Source: Linnemannia elongata (Eukaryota; Mortierellomycota; Mortierellomycetes; Mortierellales; Mortierellaceae). From it: DNA of 64,000 nucleotides. Shown here one piece after another: positions 1-11,682 of this stretch (the stretch's first letter is position 1; each line of letters opens with the position of its first letter). The DNA is taken from the NCBI GenBank assembly GCA_036320915.1, contig JAXBDG010000001.1, positions 744,001 through 808,000 on the forward strand. The letters are read 5' to 3'. The notes below the pieces were generated by a model that was not told where the DNA came from, did not search any database, and was given only the letters and a program-made list of their open reading frames with translations. The translations under genes were made by a program, and so were the position numbers.

Positions 1-127
1 CGAGTTGATTATGGATTGAGGGTGTTGGGGTGATAGTTTTTTCGGGCATGGTATTCGTGGCGGGGGTGTCGAAGGTTGTGTTTTCGGAGTGGAGGGAGGA
101 TGTGACGTTTTGTTCCTTGTCGCTCAT
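1..127 (-). CDS. DHA2-type MFS transporter, N-terminal fragment (cut by window edge)
   Basis: Open frame of 42 codons from an ATG at 125-127 that runs off the left edge. It encodes a hydrophilic N-terminal tail beginning MSDKEQNVTSS. The tail resembles that of the complete MFS gene at 1742-3415: both have EQ..VT, then HSE.T, then a T-M-x-EK motif with similar spacing. It precedes where the first membrane helix would lie, so the transporter assignment is an inference from this similarity, the same orientation and the tandem position. A TATA-like box lies 170 bp upstream. Nothing of the membrane domain is visible. Confidence 0.5.
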   Translation of the reverse strand, partial: MSDKEQNVTSSLHSENTTFDTPATNTMPEKTITPTPSIHNQL

Positions 128-1741
128 AGTGAGAGGATAGGAAAGGTGGTGGGAGTGGTTGAAAGTGAAGAGAGGTCTGGAAATTAAGAAATGAGTGTAA
201 ATAATACAAGGTGCAGGAGAGAAGAAAGGAAATGAAGGGAAGGAGAAGGTATGAAAGGATGAGGATGGAGATAATTCAGGAGGATGGCAGTCTCCTTTTA
301 TAACAAACGATAGCTCCATAGGGGTGACCCAGGGTACAACATGGCAAAATCGGTGTAAAGACCATGTATGTGAAGTAGACTTCTGTCTCTCCCCTGTCTT
401 CCTTTTTGTTGATTGGACGACGATAGAACTGTCGTTGATTTCGCTCCAACTATTCATCCACCACCTTGTCCCGAGGTTGGGGCGAATAGGGAGACGTAAG
501 AGTTTTCATTTTCTCTATGCTCAGAAATAGGAGAGTCTGAAAGACAGAACAAAACAGCGAGAAACTTGAGTTTTCGCAATGTCGGAGAACCGCACTTTTG
601 TCTATTAATATTGACCATGTCGTTCAGTTTAACACCCAGATTTTCCTCTGTTTTCAACCTAGTCTTCTTGTACAAGGAGTAGGAAGCGGACCAAATGTTA
701 CGATGTAGCAAATGGCCAATTTTATATCATATCAATCAAGGAAGCGAGATAAACGAACAATCCTTCGATATACAAACACTTGCAAAAGTGAAAAAGACAC
801 CTTGGAACAGACGAGGCATGTTGCGAGTAATCTTTCTTGGGACGTTCGAACACTTTAAACCAAGGTAGAGTTTAAGCCAATCATAGGGCGTGGCAGGGTG
901 GAACTTGGCCTATCCTTCGTGGCTGAATAGTTGGGCCGCAGGCAAAAGTCACGTGCGGCAAACCTACTTTTCAGCTGCAAGTCTTCTGCTGGCAGCCTGA
1001 ATATCTGTGCCGCCCAATTTTTTTGCTGTGTATACGCGTAATGTTGTATGGAACTGCGAGTCTCAAAAAGTCAGAGTGACACAGATACAGTGGCACAGTA
1101 TCTGTTTCTCTTCTTTTTTTCCCATCTTTGTTTTGAGGGTTAGTTAGCAGTGTTGGTTTTATTAATGGTATCTATAACTGCATACTTTGGCTGATAAAAT
1201 GAATTTAACAAATAGACAGGCAGACAGACATGTATCGTCTACATGTAATTCGGCAAGCAGCAAATGGGGTATGGCGAGTACAAGGGTAGTGAGTAGGTGG
1301 TGCGTCCTAAACAAAAGGAAGAGAAAAGGAGGGTTGATATTGGCGTGCTCAACCCCGACTAGGATTCAGCGTCACATTTGCCGAAAAGTGTGTGCGTTGG
1401 ACATTAAGGTGCTGCACTAGTGATCAGAAGAGGACTGTGCGTGTGTGTGGAATGTAAGTGCGATCGATCAGGTTGGAGTGAAAAATGACAACGTAGTTCA
1501 TGCATTCGTTTCATTTTTCAGTCAAGGTAGAATAGAAAATAGACATTCAACAGAATCTGATGCTCAGGCATTCAGAGACAAACTCGGGACTACAGCGATA
1601 TAGTTGTATGATATATATATTACTTGTTAAATAATGGGTATTGTTGAAAGTAGATGCTGTCTAATAATGTACAGGTGAGTTGGATGTGTTCAATGCAAGG
1701 AATGGAAAATGACTAGAAACAAAGGCAAGAGTCAGAGGGGT
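128..1741. other. Intergenic region between two MFS genes
   Basis: Holds the leader and promoter of the left-edge gene (about 128-310) and the 3' flank of the MFS gene ending at 1742. Only short open frames without recognisable domains were seen in between. No RNA gene or repeat family recognised. Confidence 0.6.
296..302 (-). promoter_or_regulatory. TATA-like box of the left-edge MFS gene
   Basis: The minus strand reads TATAAAA followed by GG, 170 bp upstream of the ATG at 127. The intervening leader is purine-rich on the plus strand, so pyrimidine-rich in the transcript. The two complete MFS genes have equivalent boxes at comparable distances. Confidence 0.5.
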
Positions 1742-3415
1742 TTACTCCATGGGAGTAGGGCCCATAGCACGGCGGAGCTTGTTGTGCTGGATGAGCAAAC
1801 TGGTCAAGAAGCCAAGACCCATGAAAGGGATGCACACAACGAAGGCAGAGCGGATAGCCTGCATGTAAGCCGCCAAGATCTGCTGCTCGAGGACAGGGCC
1901 AAAGGAAGGGGCCAAGTATGAGTCAGCAATAACGCTGACGACCTGGGGATTGATGGCAATGATGGGAGCGAGGTGGGTCTTGACACCGTTGTTAAAGACA
2001 GTTCCGGCAATGGCAACACCCATGACCGAGCCGACGGTACGGAAGAAGGTAGCGTTGGCGGTGGCGACAGCGATATCCTTGGTGGCGACTGAAGACTGGA
2101 CGGCGAGCATCAAGGTCTGCATGCAGAGACCGAGACCGAGACCGATGATCAACATGAAACCGATGGGGGCGCCGCGGCCAGAGTCGACCTTGAGGAGGGT
2201 TAGGAGGCCGATACCGGTGGTGGAGAGGATGAATCCGATCCAGATGAAGGGGCGGTACTGACCCCACTTGGAGACCATGATGCCAGACGAGATAGAGGTA
2301 ATAAGAAGACCGCCGACCAAGGGGAGCATCTCAAGACCGGCAGAGGTAGCAGACTCCTGGCGAACGATCTGGAAGTAGAGGGGCATGAAGAACATGACAC
2401 CAAAGAAGCCCATACCGAGGAAGAAGGACGAGGCAAAGACGGCGACGTTGGTGCGGTTCTTGAAGAGGCGGAAGGGGATGATGGGCTCAGTAGCCTGCTT
2501 CCACTCGATCATGCAGAAGATGAAGAGAACAGCGAATCCAGCGCAGAAGAGTCCAATGACGATGGGCGAGTTCCACGCATAGGTCGATCCACCCCAGTTG
2601 AGGGGCAAGAGAACAAGAACCAATCCAGCAACCAAGGTGATGGAGCCCAAGATGTCGATGCGCTTAACCTTCTCCTTGAAGGAGCCGGTGGCATGGGGGA
2701 GGTGGAGCAATTTAACGACGGCAACGATGGTCACGGCTCCGATGGGCAAGTTAATGAAAAAGGCCCAGCGCCACGAGGCGTGGTCGGTAAAGACACCACC
2801 GAGAAGAGGACCAATGACGGAAGAGATACCAAAGACGGCTCCGATGATACCCTGGTACTTGCCACGGTCGCGAAGGGAGACCAAGTCGGTGATAATGATC
2901 ATGACCATGGACATGATACCACCAGCACCAATACCGGCGATGCCGCGAGAGACGATCATCATGGTCATGTTCTGGGAGGCACCGCAAAGAGCCGAACCGA
3001 CCAAGAAGACAACAATGGCAAAGAGGAAGGTAGCCTTGCGACCAAAGATATCAGAGAAGCGTCCGTACAGAGGCTGAAAGGCAGTAGAGGTGAGGAGGTA
3101 GGCAGTTCCGACCCATGGAACTTCGTTCAAAGCTTTGAACTCGTTGGCGATCGTGGGTGTGCAGACAGAGACGATGGTTTGGTCGAGGGAAGAGAGGAAG
3201 ACTCCGAGCATGAGACCGATGAAGACGATGATGAGCTCCTTGAAGGGGAGGGTGACGACCTCCTTGTCGGCCAGTTGTGGTGGACCGGGGTCGAGCTGAC
3301 CATGTGCTGGGGCTGAGTCGATGTCCTTTTCAGTCATATCGGTGGGAATGGCGAGAGTGGACTCGGAATGAACCGAGGGGATGGTGGTGACCGGCTGTTG
3401 TTCCTGGGCACCCAT
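1742..3415 (-). CDS. MFS multidrug transporter, DHA2 (14-TMS) family
   Basis: Intronless gene for a 557-residue membrane protein, expected at the plasma membrane as a proton-coupled drug or toxin exporter. A hydrophilic tail of about 55 residues precedes helix 1. Family signatures visible: LDQTIV at residues 77-82, the loop 2-3 motif [10 protein letters not shown] at 118-127, and the antiporter motif C-type [12 protein letters not shown] at 196-207 followed by [13 protein letters not shown], typical of 14-helix DHA2 exporters. Hydrophobic helices continue to a short basic C-terminus ending PTPME. The start is the first ATG of the frame and is supported by a TATA-like box 190 bp upstream. It is the middle member of a tandem array of related genes. 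Substrate cannot be read from sequence; siderophore or amino-acid transport in the same superfamily is possible but less likely. Confidence 0.93.
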   Translation of the reverse strand: MGAQEQQPVTTIPSVHSESTLAIPTDMTEKDIDSAPAHGQLDPGPPQLADKEVVTLPFKELIIVFIGLMLGVFLSSLDQTIVSVCTPTIANEFKALNEVPWVGTAYLLTSTAFQPLYGRFSDIFGRKATFLFAIVVFLVGSALCGASQNMTMMIVSRGIAGIGAGGIMSMVMIIITDLVSLRDRGKYQGIIGAVFGISSVIGPLLGGVFTDHASWRWAFFINLPIGAVTIVAVVKLLHLPHATGSFKEKVKRIDILGSITLVAGLVLVLLPLNWGGSTYAWNSPIVIGLFCAGFAVLFIFCMIEWKQATEPIIPFRLFKNRTNVAVFASSFFLGMGFFGVMFFMPLYFQIVRQESATSAGLEMLPLVGGLLITSISSGIMVSKWGQYRPFIWIGFILSTTGIGLLTLLKVDSGRGAPIGFMLIIGLGLGLCMQTLMLAVQSSVATKDIAVATANATFFRTVGSVMGVAIAGTVFNNGVKTHLAPIIAINPQVVSVIADSYLAPSFGPVLEQQILAAYMQAIRSAFVVCIPFMGLGFLTSLLIQHNKLRRAMGPTPME

Positions 3416-5822
3416 TGTGATAGTTGATGTTGTTGTAGAGTGCTTGTTGGATGCAAGGGTAAAGTGAGTTGAAAAGAGAGAGAGATAGAGAGAAAAGACT
3501 AGTATAAATAAAAGTTAAGAAGAGAAGAGAAGGAGTTATGAGGAAGATGAGGTTTAAAGATGAGAATGAAGAAAAACAAAAATCGGGAGGATCTGGGGGT
3601 TGGCTTTATATGAATTTGATGAACCCCCAATCCAACAAAACCACCAAATGGGGGCACTATTTCTCCGGTCAGGGAAATGGGAGACCACCTTCGTTGAGCG
3701 CGCTGTGCTCAATGACTGTGAGCGGACATGTTTGTTGCATACTCATATGTTCTCTCTCTCCTTGTCCTGTCCAAACAAACAAAAAAATCTTTTCACCCTT
3801 TTTCTTCTGCCGTTTTTACTAAGCTGGCAGAATCCATTTAATTTTAGAGGTCAGTGGGAGTAACTGGGGGTTAGTGCAGTGGAGAGCACCAAATAAGGCG
3901 ACAATTGTTCGGCGCAAGAATTGTATCGCCGCCTCAGACGTATCGTTGCCTATCGCCAATAGACTTTTCCCCTTTCTCTCTCTCTTCCTCTCCCACAAAT
4001 TTTTCGCAAAGGGCCATAAAGGCACATTTCTACTGCTGGGTTTAGAAACAGCCCACACACCCGCTAGAACAGAAGAAAAAAAACTCAAACCGGTTCCTCC
4101 TGTCTGCCTTGTTCACTGACAGCCAGACGGACACTAATGAAGAATGACTGACAGGAAAAATGTAATAAGGATTCTCGCTCCCTTCTGGAGACATAGCTTT
4201 TTTGTCAACTCGCATCCATTGGTCTAGGCCGCAAACCAGACCTGTACACAGACACGTTAAGCTTTCGCGAAAGTCATTCTTCCTTTTCCCTTACCCTCCC
4301 TTTAAGGGAGTCATTATTCTTCTTTTCTGTTCTGTCTACATTTTAATGGCAGTCAAAGACAAAACAACAGCATCCATTCCCTTTACATGTCTTGAGCTTG
4401 TGTTTATTCCTATTCATACACACTCCACTGGCGAGAGTTCATTTACACTATGGAGCACTCGATCGAAGAAGAAGGCTACGTCCCTTGAACTGCAGAAACT
4501 TGACTCCAAGGATTTACGTCCCGTTCGTTCCGTAAAAGTTTGCTGCGTACTACGTACTGCGTAACAAACAGCAAGCAAGCAACCCAAATAAAGCCAAGTA
4601 AGCCCTGCAAAATAGAAAAAAAAGATAAAGCAAAATAAGCTACTCAAGATGAAGAGTGGATGACGCACCCCCCACCTTGCTTGTGCGCAGGCAAAAACAG
4701 CAAAGAAACAAACAATCATGGAAGAAAGGGCCGAAGATCCATTTCCTTCTTTTTTGCTCTCCTCCGCTCATGTCCTCCAAAGAAAGAAAAATTTGTTCGG
4801 AATATTATCTTACGCGGTAAAGACATCCAAAACCTTTTGCCGTGCCCAATCATCGTTCACGGATGCCGGGAATCCGGCAAGATATTCCATTAGGCGGTAT
4901 TATTTATTTTTTCATTGCGTTTGTTCCAAACTCATTTGTGATCTTAACCCAGTCAAATGCTCCAAAAAGGAGAAAAAAAATAACGAGTGGTTGTGGTTTG
5001 TTGCTCGAATGAAAAGGAGACGCAGCAAAAATAACATTGCACACGCACGCGCTCTGTATAGCTACAGGATGAACAGAACTTCCTTCTAATTACCAACATT
5101 TGCATCTATCCCTTCTCATTTCCTTTCGACCTGAATGGACCAATTGGACCAACCAACAAGACGTCGTACGCAAGCTCAAACAACAAAAAAAAAAAAAAAA
5201 AAAAAGTAAACCTTCATTGCTTGCCACGAATGGTAATTTTCGATTACGCCTGTCTTTTTTAAGATGCACTCAAACAGGGGATGGACGGGAAGAAGCAAGA
5301 GAGCGTCATGGCACCAACAATCTGCGTCTGTGTTCTTTTTGTGGTGTTTGTCGGATTGATGCCCATTATTAGTAATGAGTTCAAGTTGCGGCCGGACCAT
5401 GCCTCCCGTTCCTTCCATGGATGCAAGGTTAATCCTGACTATTTTCAGGGGGAAAAGAGGCAGTGGTGACAATTACTAAATCCTTATGGCAAAACTACAT
5501 CGTGGGTGAGGGTAAGGTAGGGAGAGGAAGAGGAGGATCGAACTTTCCAGATGAGCGCAGGATCTACTATCTCATTTACGGAGTTCAATGCCTGTCTCTT
5601 TTTTTTCCCTTTCCTTTCCTATGAACGACATCCTCCAAGCCTATGTTCTTCACGTTTAGATCAGCGTAGGAAGAGAAAGTATTTTGTACCCGTCTCTCAC
5701 CTTTGAGAAGCTAGAAGCAGCAACCACATGCTCTCTATTCATAAGGAGAAATCAATAAATGTATTTATTTTGAGATGATATGCTAGGCTCAGGCACATAT
5801 CGTGCATAGGGGCAACATGCAT
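3416..5822. other. Intergenic region of the MFS cluster
   Basis: About 2.4 kb separating the two complete MFS genes. Contains the leader and promoter of the upstream-facing gene (to about 3650), a 21-base A tract near 5186-5206, and an AATAAA on the minus strand near 5763-5770 suitable as poly(A) signal for the gene ending at 5823. No convincing gene. Confidence 0.6.
3605..3610 (-). promoter_or_regulatory. TATA-like box of the 1742-3415 MFS gene
   Basis: The minus strand reads TATAAAG, 190 bp upstream of the ATG at 3415, followed by a pyrimidine-rich leader in transcript sense. Confidence 0.4.
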
Positions 5823-7746
5823 TTACTTCGATGAAGGAGGACCACCACTGGTAGCAGCACCTCCTGGACCTCCAGAACCACCGGGGCCGCCAGGGGGGCC
5901 ACCGGGACGACGCAACTTGTGGTGCTCAATAAATAAGCTGCACAAGAACCCAACACCCATCAGGGGGATCGAGACCGTAAAAGCCGACCGAAGAGCCTCC
6001 ATATATGCCTCCAAGATCTGCCGCTCAACGACAGGACCAAACGAAGGGGCCAAATAAGAGTTCTGAATTACTGCTGCCACCTCGGGGTGGATTGCAATAA
6101 TAGGTCCCAGATGCTTGTGAACTCCATTGTTGAAGACCGTTCCGATAATCGCCACACCCATCACCGAACCGACGGTGCGGAAGAATGCTGTGTTGGCGGT
6201 GGCGACGGCGAGGTCCTTCATGTGGACTGCAGACTGGATGGCGACCATGACAGTCTGTACGCAAAGACCGAGACCGAGACCGATGATCAACATGAAGCCG
6301 ATCTGGGAACCCCGGTTGGAGTCGACCTGGAGGAGGGTGAGGAGACCGATGCCAGTGGTGGCGAGGATGAATCCGGCCCAAATGAAAGGGCGGTACTGAC
6401 CCCATCTGGATATCATGTTTCCGGACGAGATGGAAGAAAACATCATACCGGCAACAAGGGGGAGCATCTCGAGCCCGGCGGTGGTGGCAGATTCTTGACG
6501 GACGATCTGGAAGTAGAGGGGCATGAAGAACATGATACCAAAGAAACCAGTGCCCAAGAAGAAGGACGAAGCAAAGACGGCAACGTTGGTGCGGCTCTTG
6601 AAGAGGCGGAAGGGGATAATGGGTTCTGCGGCTTGCTTCCACTCGATCATGCAGAACACGAAAAGAACAGCAAAACCACCACAGAAGAGGCCAATGATGA
6701 GGCCTGAGTTCCAGGGGTGCGTCGACCCGCCCCAGTTCAAGGCCAAGAGGACGAGAGTTAGACCAATGATCAGGGTGATCGCGCCTAGGGCATCGATACG
6801 CTTGACCTTCTCCTTAAAAGAACCCTTGGCATGGGGCAAATGCAGCAGCTTGATAATGACTGCAAGTGTAATCGCCCCAATGGGTAAATTGATGAAGAAC
6901 GCCCAACGCCAGGTGGCATGGTCAGAAAAGACTCCACCGAGGAGAGGACCGATGACGGAAGACACCGCAAAGATACCACCAAACAGACCTTGGTACTTGC
7001 CACGGTCGCGCAGCGAGACCAAGCCCGCAACGATGATCATGGCGGTTGACATGATGCCGCCGGCACCGATACCAGAGAGGCCGCGAGAGATGATCAGCAT
7101 AGTCATATTTTGAGAGGCACCACAGAGGGCAGAGCCGATAAGGAAGACGAAGATCGCGAAGAGGTAGGTGGTCTTGCGACCAAAGATGTCTGAGAATTTG
7201 CCGTAACTATCACGTTTGTTGAATACGTGGAAGAGTGAGGTGTGGTCGGTTAGTTGCTTTTGTTGGTGAGGTTTTGCCAGAAGTATTGCTCGGATAAATA
7301 ACAACTACACAACAACAACAAAAAAAAAAAAGCAAAAACGGTGACCCATGGACCTACAGAGGCTGAACGGTGGTGGACGTCAAGAGGTAAGTAGTACCGA
7401 CCCAAGGGATCTCGTCCAGAGAGTCAAAATCGTTCGCAATCTTGGTGGTGCAGACCGCGACGATGGTCTGATCTAGCGAGGACAGGAAAAGGCCCAGCAT
7501 GAGACCAATCAGAACGACAATGAGTTCCTTGAAGGGCGGTGTCACCACTCCGTTATCACCTCCAGTGTGGTTTGGTGGTGTTTGGCCAGGACCTGGTGCT
7601 TCTGTTGGTGCATCGATCTCGATTTTGGAACTTGAAGAGACTGGTGGTTGTTGTGGTGTTGAACTGTCGAGGGCCGTTTTTTCGGGTACATCGGGGATGG
7701 TGATGACCGAGTCTGATGGGGTTGTAGACGACGCGGGTTTATCCAT
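5823..7746 (-). CDS. MFS multidrug transporter, DHA2 (14-TMS) family, two exons
   Basis: Exons 7746-7358 and 7206-5823 join across a 151-bp GT-AG intron to give 590 residues. The junction falls inside the loop after helix 2 and restores [14 protein letters not shown], matching the intronless neighbour at 1742-3415. The protein carries the same LDQTIV, GRxSDIFGRK and [21 protein letters not shown] signatures of DHA2 exporters. Clear differences are a longer N-terminal tail rich in Pro/Thr and a Gly/Pro-rich C-terminal tail (repeated PGG and SGG) that the neighbour lacks. The start is the ATG at 7744-7746; an upstream in-frame ATG at 7989 would add a Phe/Ser-rich stretch that looks like translated leader. 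Probably a duplicate of the adjacent gene; export substrate unknown. Confidence 0.92.
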
Positions 7747-9520
7747 GATTATGTTGTGCACGAAACAAGGTGGTCTGCGGTTAGTGATGCGCGCTTGAAA
7801 TGAATGGGAAGAAAGGGGAAAGAAGACGAAAGGATGTGTATTGCGTGAGTGTGGAGTAGGGAACAAAAAGGAGAGATGACAAGGGGAGAGGTAATTGGTG
7901 TTGGCAGGACAGGGGATTGAGAAAAAAAAAGACTTTGCAGAACGGAGAGCTGAAATCTGAAAAAAAGATGAACGACAACGATGGGCCATTTTATATTCCT
8001 TTCCCTCACGCCCTTCACAGCAGCCGGGGTGCTTGACTCGTCTTGTCTTTGCCGCCCTTCTTCACGGGGTTTCCATACCTTCACAATGGTCTCTCTACCC
8101 ATCCGCGTCAAGTTTAGTCGGGCACTTATTTTCCAAAGAAAGGCGGGTTGGAACTGATAATCAACAGAGCGTGAAGTAAACCCTTGACGCCTCGCCAAGA
8201 CACAAAACAATACGCAGCATGGTTCTCTTCCAGTACCTGTTCACTCAGTTTTGCACCCTTTCTTTCATGTATCCCCTTATCCTCTTGCAATTGACCAATT
8301 TTATTGACAAGCAGGCAAGCGGCATGCGAAGCAAAAATAAGCATTTGGTATCACGAAGCCTATTTGTGTATCAATGAGCAACATTTCTCGAAAAAGGAAA
8401 TTTTCGAAGGCCTCACTTCCTTTTTCTTTTTTCTCCTGGATCGATGTCCACTGGGTGTCCTCCTCTTCACTCCTAGTGCCAATATGGGAATTGTTCTCTC
8501 TTGTCCAAGTGGACAGAAACAAACTCCGTAGCGTTGTTGAAAGGAAGTCAGCCCTTAGTTATTCCGCTTATAGTCCCCCCGGGCGCAGTTTACTTCCATT
8601 TCTGAAGAAAAAATGAACGCCCTAGAAAAGTCACAGCCTAGGAGGAAGGGACAACCGCGCCGACTACATAATGACAGATGAGATATAACCTTCCTTCTGA
8701 ACCCTTTACAGATATATTTCCTGTCAGCGCCGAACCTAATTGAACACATGCAGCTCGTTTCTGCCCCTCATCTCTTTTTTGACCAGTTGCACAATTTCAT
8801 GCATGTCCTTCTCCCAAACACTCTTGCACATTTGTATGTATATACACGGTGGGGTACTGAGATGGGTTGCGTACACCCTTCTTGCCTCATGCGCGCAATG
8901 AGTTCTGATCTCTCACTATAAAATCGAAGCCTTCCAGAAGGGGCTGTCTTGGCAGTCGAGCATACGTAAGTCCTTGGGTATGATGAAAAAGATGTCGAGC
9001 TCGGATGTACGATCGATAATGGGTTAGCTTTGCTGAATTTGCAGACGCACCCACGTGGTCTTGACGAAGAAGGGGAGACCCATTTGTGTGTTTTTTTTTT
9101 GTTTGTGATCAGAGAGGGGAGGGATTTTCAGTCACTTACACGCGCCTTTTGATTGTTTCCTCGGTAAAAAAAAAAAAAAACAAGGTAAAGGACACGTGTT
9201 CAGTCGACGCGTTTTGCTGAAGCGCTTTGCACAAGAATCTATTGTTACCGCACTGCACAAAGCGCGATCAGTAATGAAACGATCAACAATGTAACAAAAA
9301 ACCTAGGCACTGTGCCTCAGTGGCGCATCCCAGTCGCGAAGAAGGAAAGTGCAAAGTACCCAAGATCCTTGAACGAGCAACAAAGTACAAAAACAGAACA
9401 GATACTCCCACAAGTACCTCCAGATGGCAGATTTGCGACGACAGGGCAAAATGGGACATGGTACTCATCTTGAGGCTGTAGCCAAAAAAAATCGAAGGTT
9501 TAATGGCGCGATACTAAAGC
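7747..9520. other. Intergenic region, no gene seen
   Basis: Contains the pyrimidine-rich leader and promoter of the MFS gene (7747-8000) and a homopolymer A tract near 9166-9180. Only short frames without domains. It ends at the 3' end of the dehydrogenase gene. Confidence 0.55.
7989..7995 (-). promoter_or_regulatory. TATA-like box of the 5823-7746 MFS gene
   Basis: The minus strand reads TATAAAA about 243 bp upstream of the chosen ATG. Its presence between the two possible ATGs (7989 and 7746) argues for the downstream start. Confidence 0.45.
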
Positions 9521-11682
9521 TCAAATGGCCATGTTGATGTACTTATACTGGGTGTACTCGTCCAGACCCTGGCGGGCTCCCTCACGACCGATTCCTGACT
9601 CCTTGACCTACACCCGTAGGCATTTTTGCGGAGATAAAAAATTAGCTTTCTGTTCCTCCCACTCAAATTAATTTCCTTCATAATATCAATAACAGCTAGA
9701 GACGGAGACTTACGCCACCAAAAGGTGCCACTTCTGAAGAAATGGCTCCAGTGTTCACACCGACCATGCCCACCTGCAAGTTCTCAGCAACTCTCCAACA
9801 CCTCGATACGTCCTTGCTGAAAAAGTATCCCGAAAGCCCGAATCGTGTGTTGTTGGCAAGTTCCAGAACCTCGTCCTCAGTTTCAAAGCTGAAGATACCC
9901 GCAACAGGGCCGAACGTCTCCTCGGTAGCGATCCGCATATTGTTGTTCATGTCGGTCAGGACCGTTGGCGGATAAAAGTATCCGTGTGTGTTTTCGCTCT
10001 CCTTGCCTCCAGTCAACAGCTTGGCTCCATGGTCGAGGGCGTCGTGGACATGCGAGCGGACCTTTTCTACAGATGCCTTGTTAATCAAGGGTCCATGAGT
10101 CGTGTTGGCCTCCATTCCTGATCCAACCCGGAACTTTTCGACCCTCTCCCGCAAACGCTCGCCAAAGACATCCTTTATCGACGAGTGCACATAGAATCGG
10201 TTAACACAAATACAAGTCTGACCGCTCGAACGGAACTTGGCCAGCACAGCAGCTAATTTCAATGAAGAAAAAATACGTTAAGACTTGGCAGATGAATGTC
10301 ACAACGGATCGAATAAATTCTTAAGCGTGTGTTTATGTACCATCAACAGCCTTGTCGATGTCAGCATCCTCAAAGACAATGAACGCGGCATTGCCGCCCA
10401 GCTCAAGCGAAACCTTCTTGACAGTATCAGCACTCTGCTTCAACAGTAACTTTCCGACAGCTGTCGATCCTGTGAACGAGATTCCTGAAATATCCTGACT
10501 TTCGCAAAGGTGCTTTCCAATGGCTTTGGTGTCATGGTGTGTTGTCACGAGTCCAATGACACCCTTTGGAACTCCAGCTCGCCTTCCGAGTTCGTAGAGC
10601 GCGACGGCTGAGAGGGGTGTCTCTGAAGCAGGCTTGGCCACCACGGTGCATCCAACAGCCAGAGCAGCTCCCACCTTGCGAGTGATCATGGCATTGGGAA
10701 AATCTAAGACACATCGAAACGCGAGCAGTTAGTGTTAAGATCGTCTAGAATGTAGACCAACAAAAACATGGTTGACAGAATGACGTACTCCAAGGTGTGA
10801 TGATGCCGACAACTCCGAGAGGCTGACGGATAGCAATAAGCCTCTGCTGCCGGTTAGGGCTGGGGATCACCTCTCCATAAAGACGTTTGGCTTCCTCGGC
10901 AAACCATTCGAAGAAACTTGCACTAAACGAAGTGATCGAAATGTTTCATTAGAGTCTACACGCGATCATGCTCAAAAGCGCGTCCGAAGGGTAGCACGCT
11001 TACCCGTAGCGGACTTCGCCCAAAGCATCAGCCAATGGCTTCCCGTTCTCCCAGGTAATGATCTTGGCCAAATCTTGCTCATTCTCCAGAATCAAGTTGT
11101 ACCAGTTGCGCAAGATAGTGCTTCGTTCCTATTATGCAAAAGGATATAACTTGTTAGCGCATGACGTCAAGTAGGGATAATTTCTCCAAGAGAAGAACTG
11201 GTTGCTTACTTTGGCGGTGGTCTTGCTCCACGATGGGAATGCTTGCTTGGCAGCCTGGATAGCCTTGTCAGTCTCTTCGATACCCATGTCAGGGAAACGA
11301 GCAATCTCGGTTCCATTAGCAGGATCTAGTAGATAATCAACAAAACTTCAACTGTTAACAGCGGCGTCCGACACTGTTTGCCTTCCTTCGAAACAGAAAA
11401 ACAAATGGTACCATAGACGGCAAAGTGTTTTCCAGAGTTTGAGGTAGTGATGAATTCATTGTCGATAAAACCGGCAGTTGTGAACAAGGTAGGGTCATTC
11501 AGCTGGCTCTTGAGGTGGGCGAGTGAGTTTGCAGCCGAGGAGAGGAAGCGAGGGTTTCGAGTAGAGGACAAGAGCAGAGAGGCGCGTGGGAAATTAGAGA
11601 GCGCAGCCTGGGAAATCCTTCTGGCAGCGAGTGAAGTTGCGGTTGAGTTGAGTCCCTTGGTGAGCAGTCCTGGTCGTAGCAT
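9521..11682 (-). CDS. ssadh: Succinate-semialdehyde dehydrogenase, mitochondrial (ALDH5 family)
   Basis: Seven exons (11682-11412, 11325-11210, 11128-11004, 10922-10789, 10703-10341, 10252-9714, 9607-9521), all GT-AG, give 544 residues. The enzyme oxidises succinate semialdehyde to succinate with NAD(P), the last step of the GABA shunt. Residues 1-50 are rich in Arg, Ser and Leu and lack acidic residues, as in a mitochondrial presequence. Visible catalytic features: the cofactor-binding KPAS (Lys239), the general base in [12 protein letters not shown] (Glu316), and the nucleophile in FRSSGQTC (Cys350), with 34-residue spacing normal for aldehyde dehydrogenases. [15 protein letters not shown] near the N-terminus and the C-terminal [14 protein letters not shown] are typical of SSADH. 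It is divergent from creC. A related glutarate-semialdehyde dehydrogenase role cannot be excluded. Confidence 0.93.

Noticed and set aside
5530..5550. GTTCGATCC on the minus strand resembling a tRNA T-loop
   Set aside because: No complementary T-stem and no other cloverleaf arms.
6087..6707. 206-codon plus-strand frame opposite the second MFS gene
   Set aside because: Antisense shadow of a conserved transporter; highly charged with no motif.
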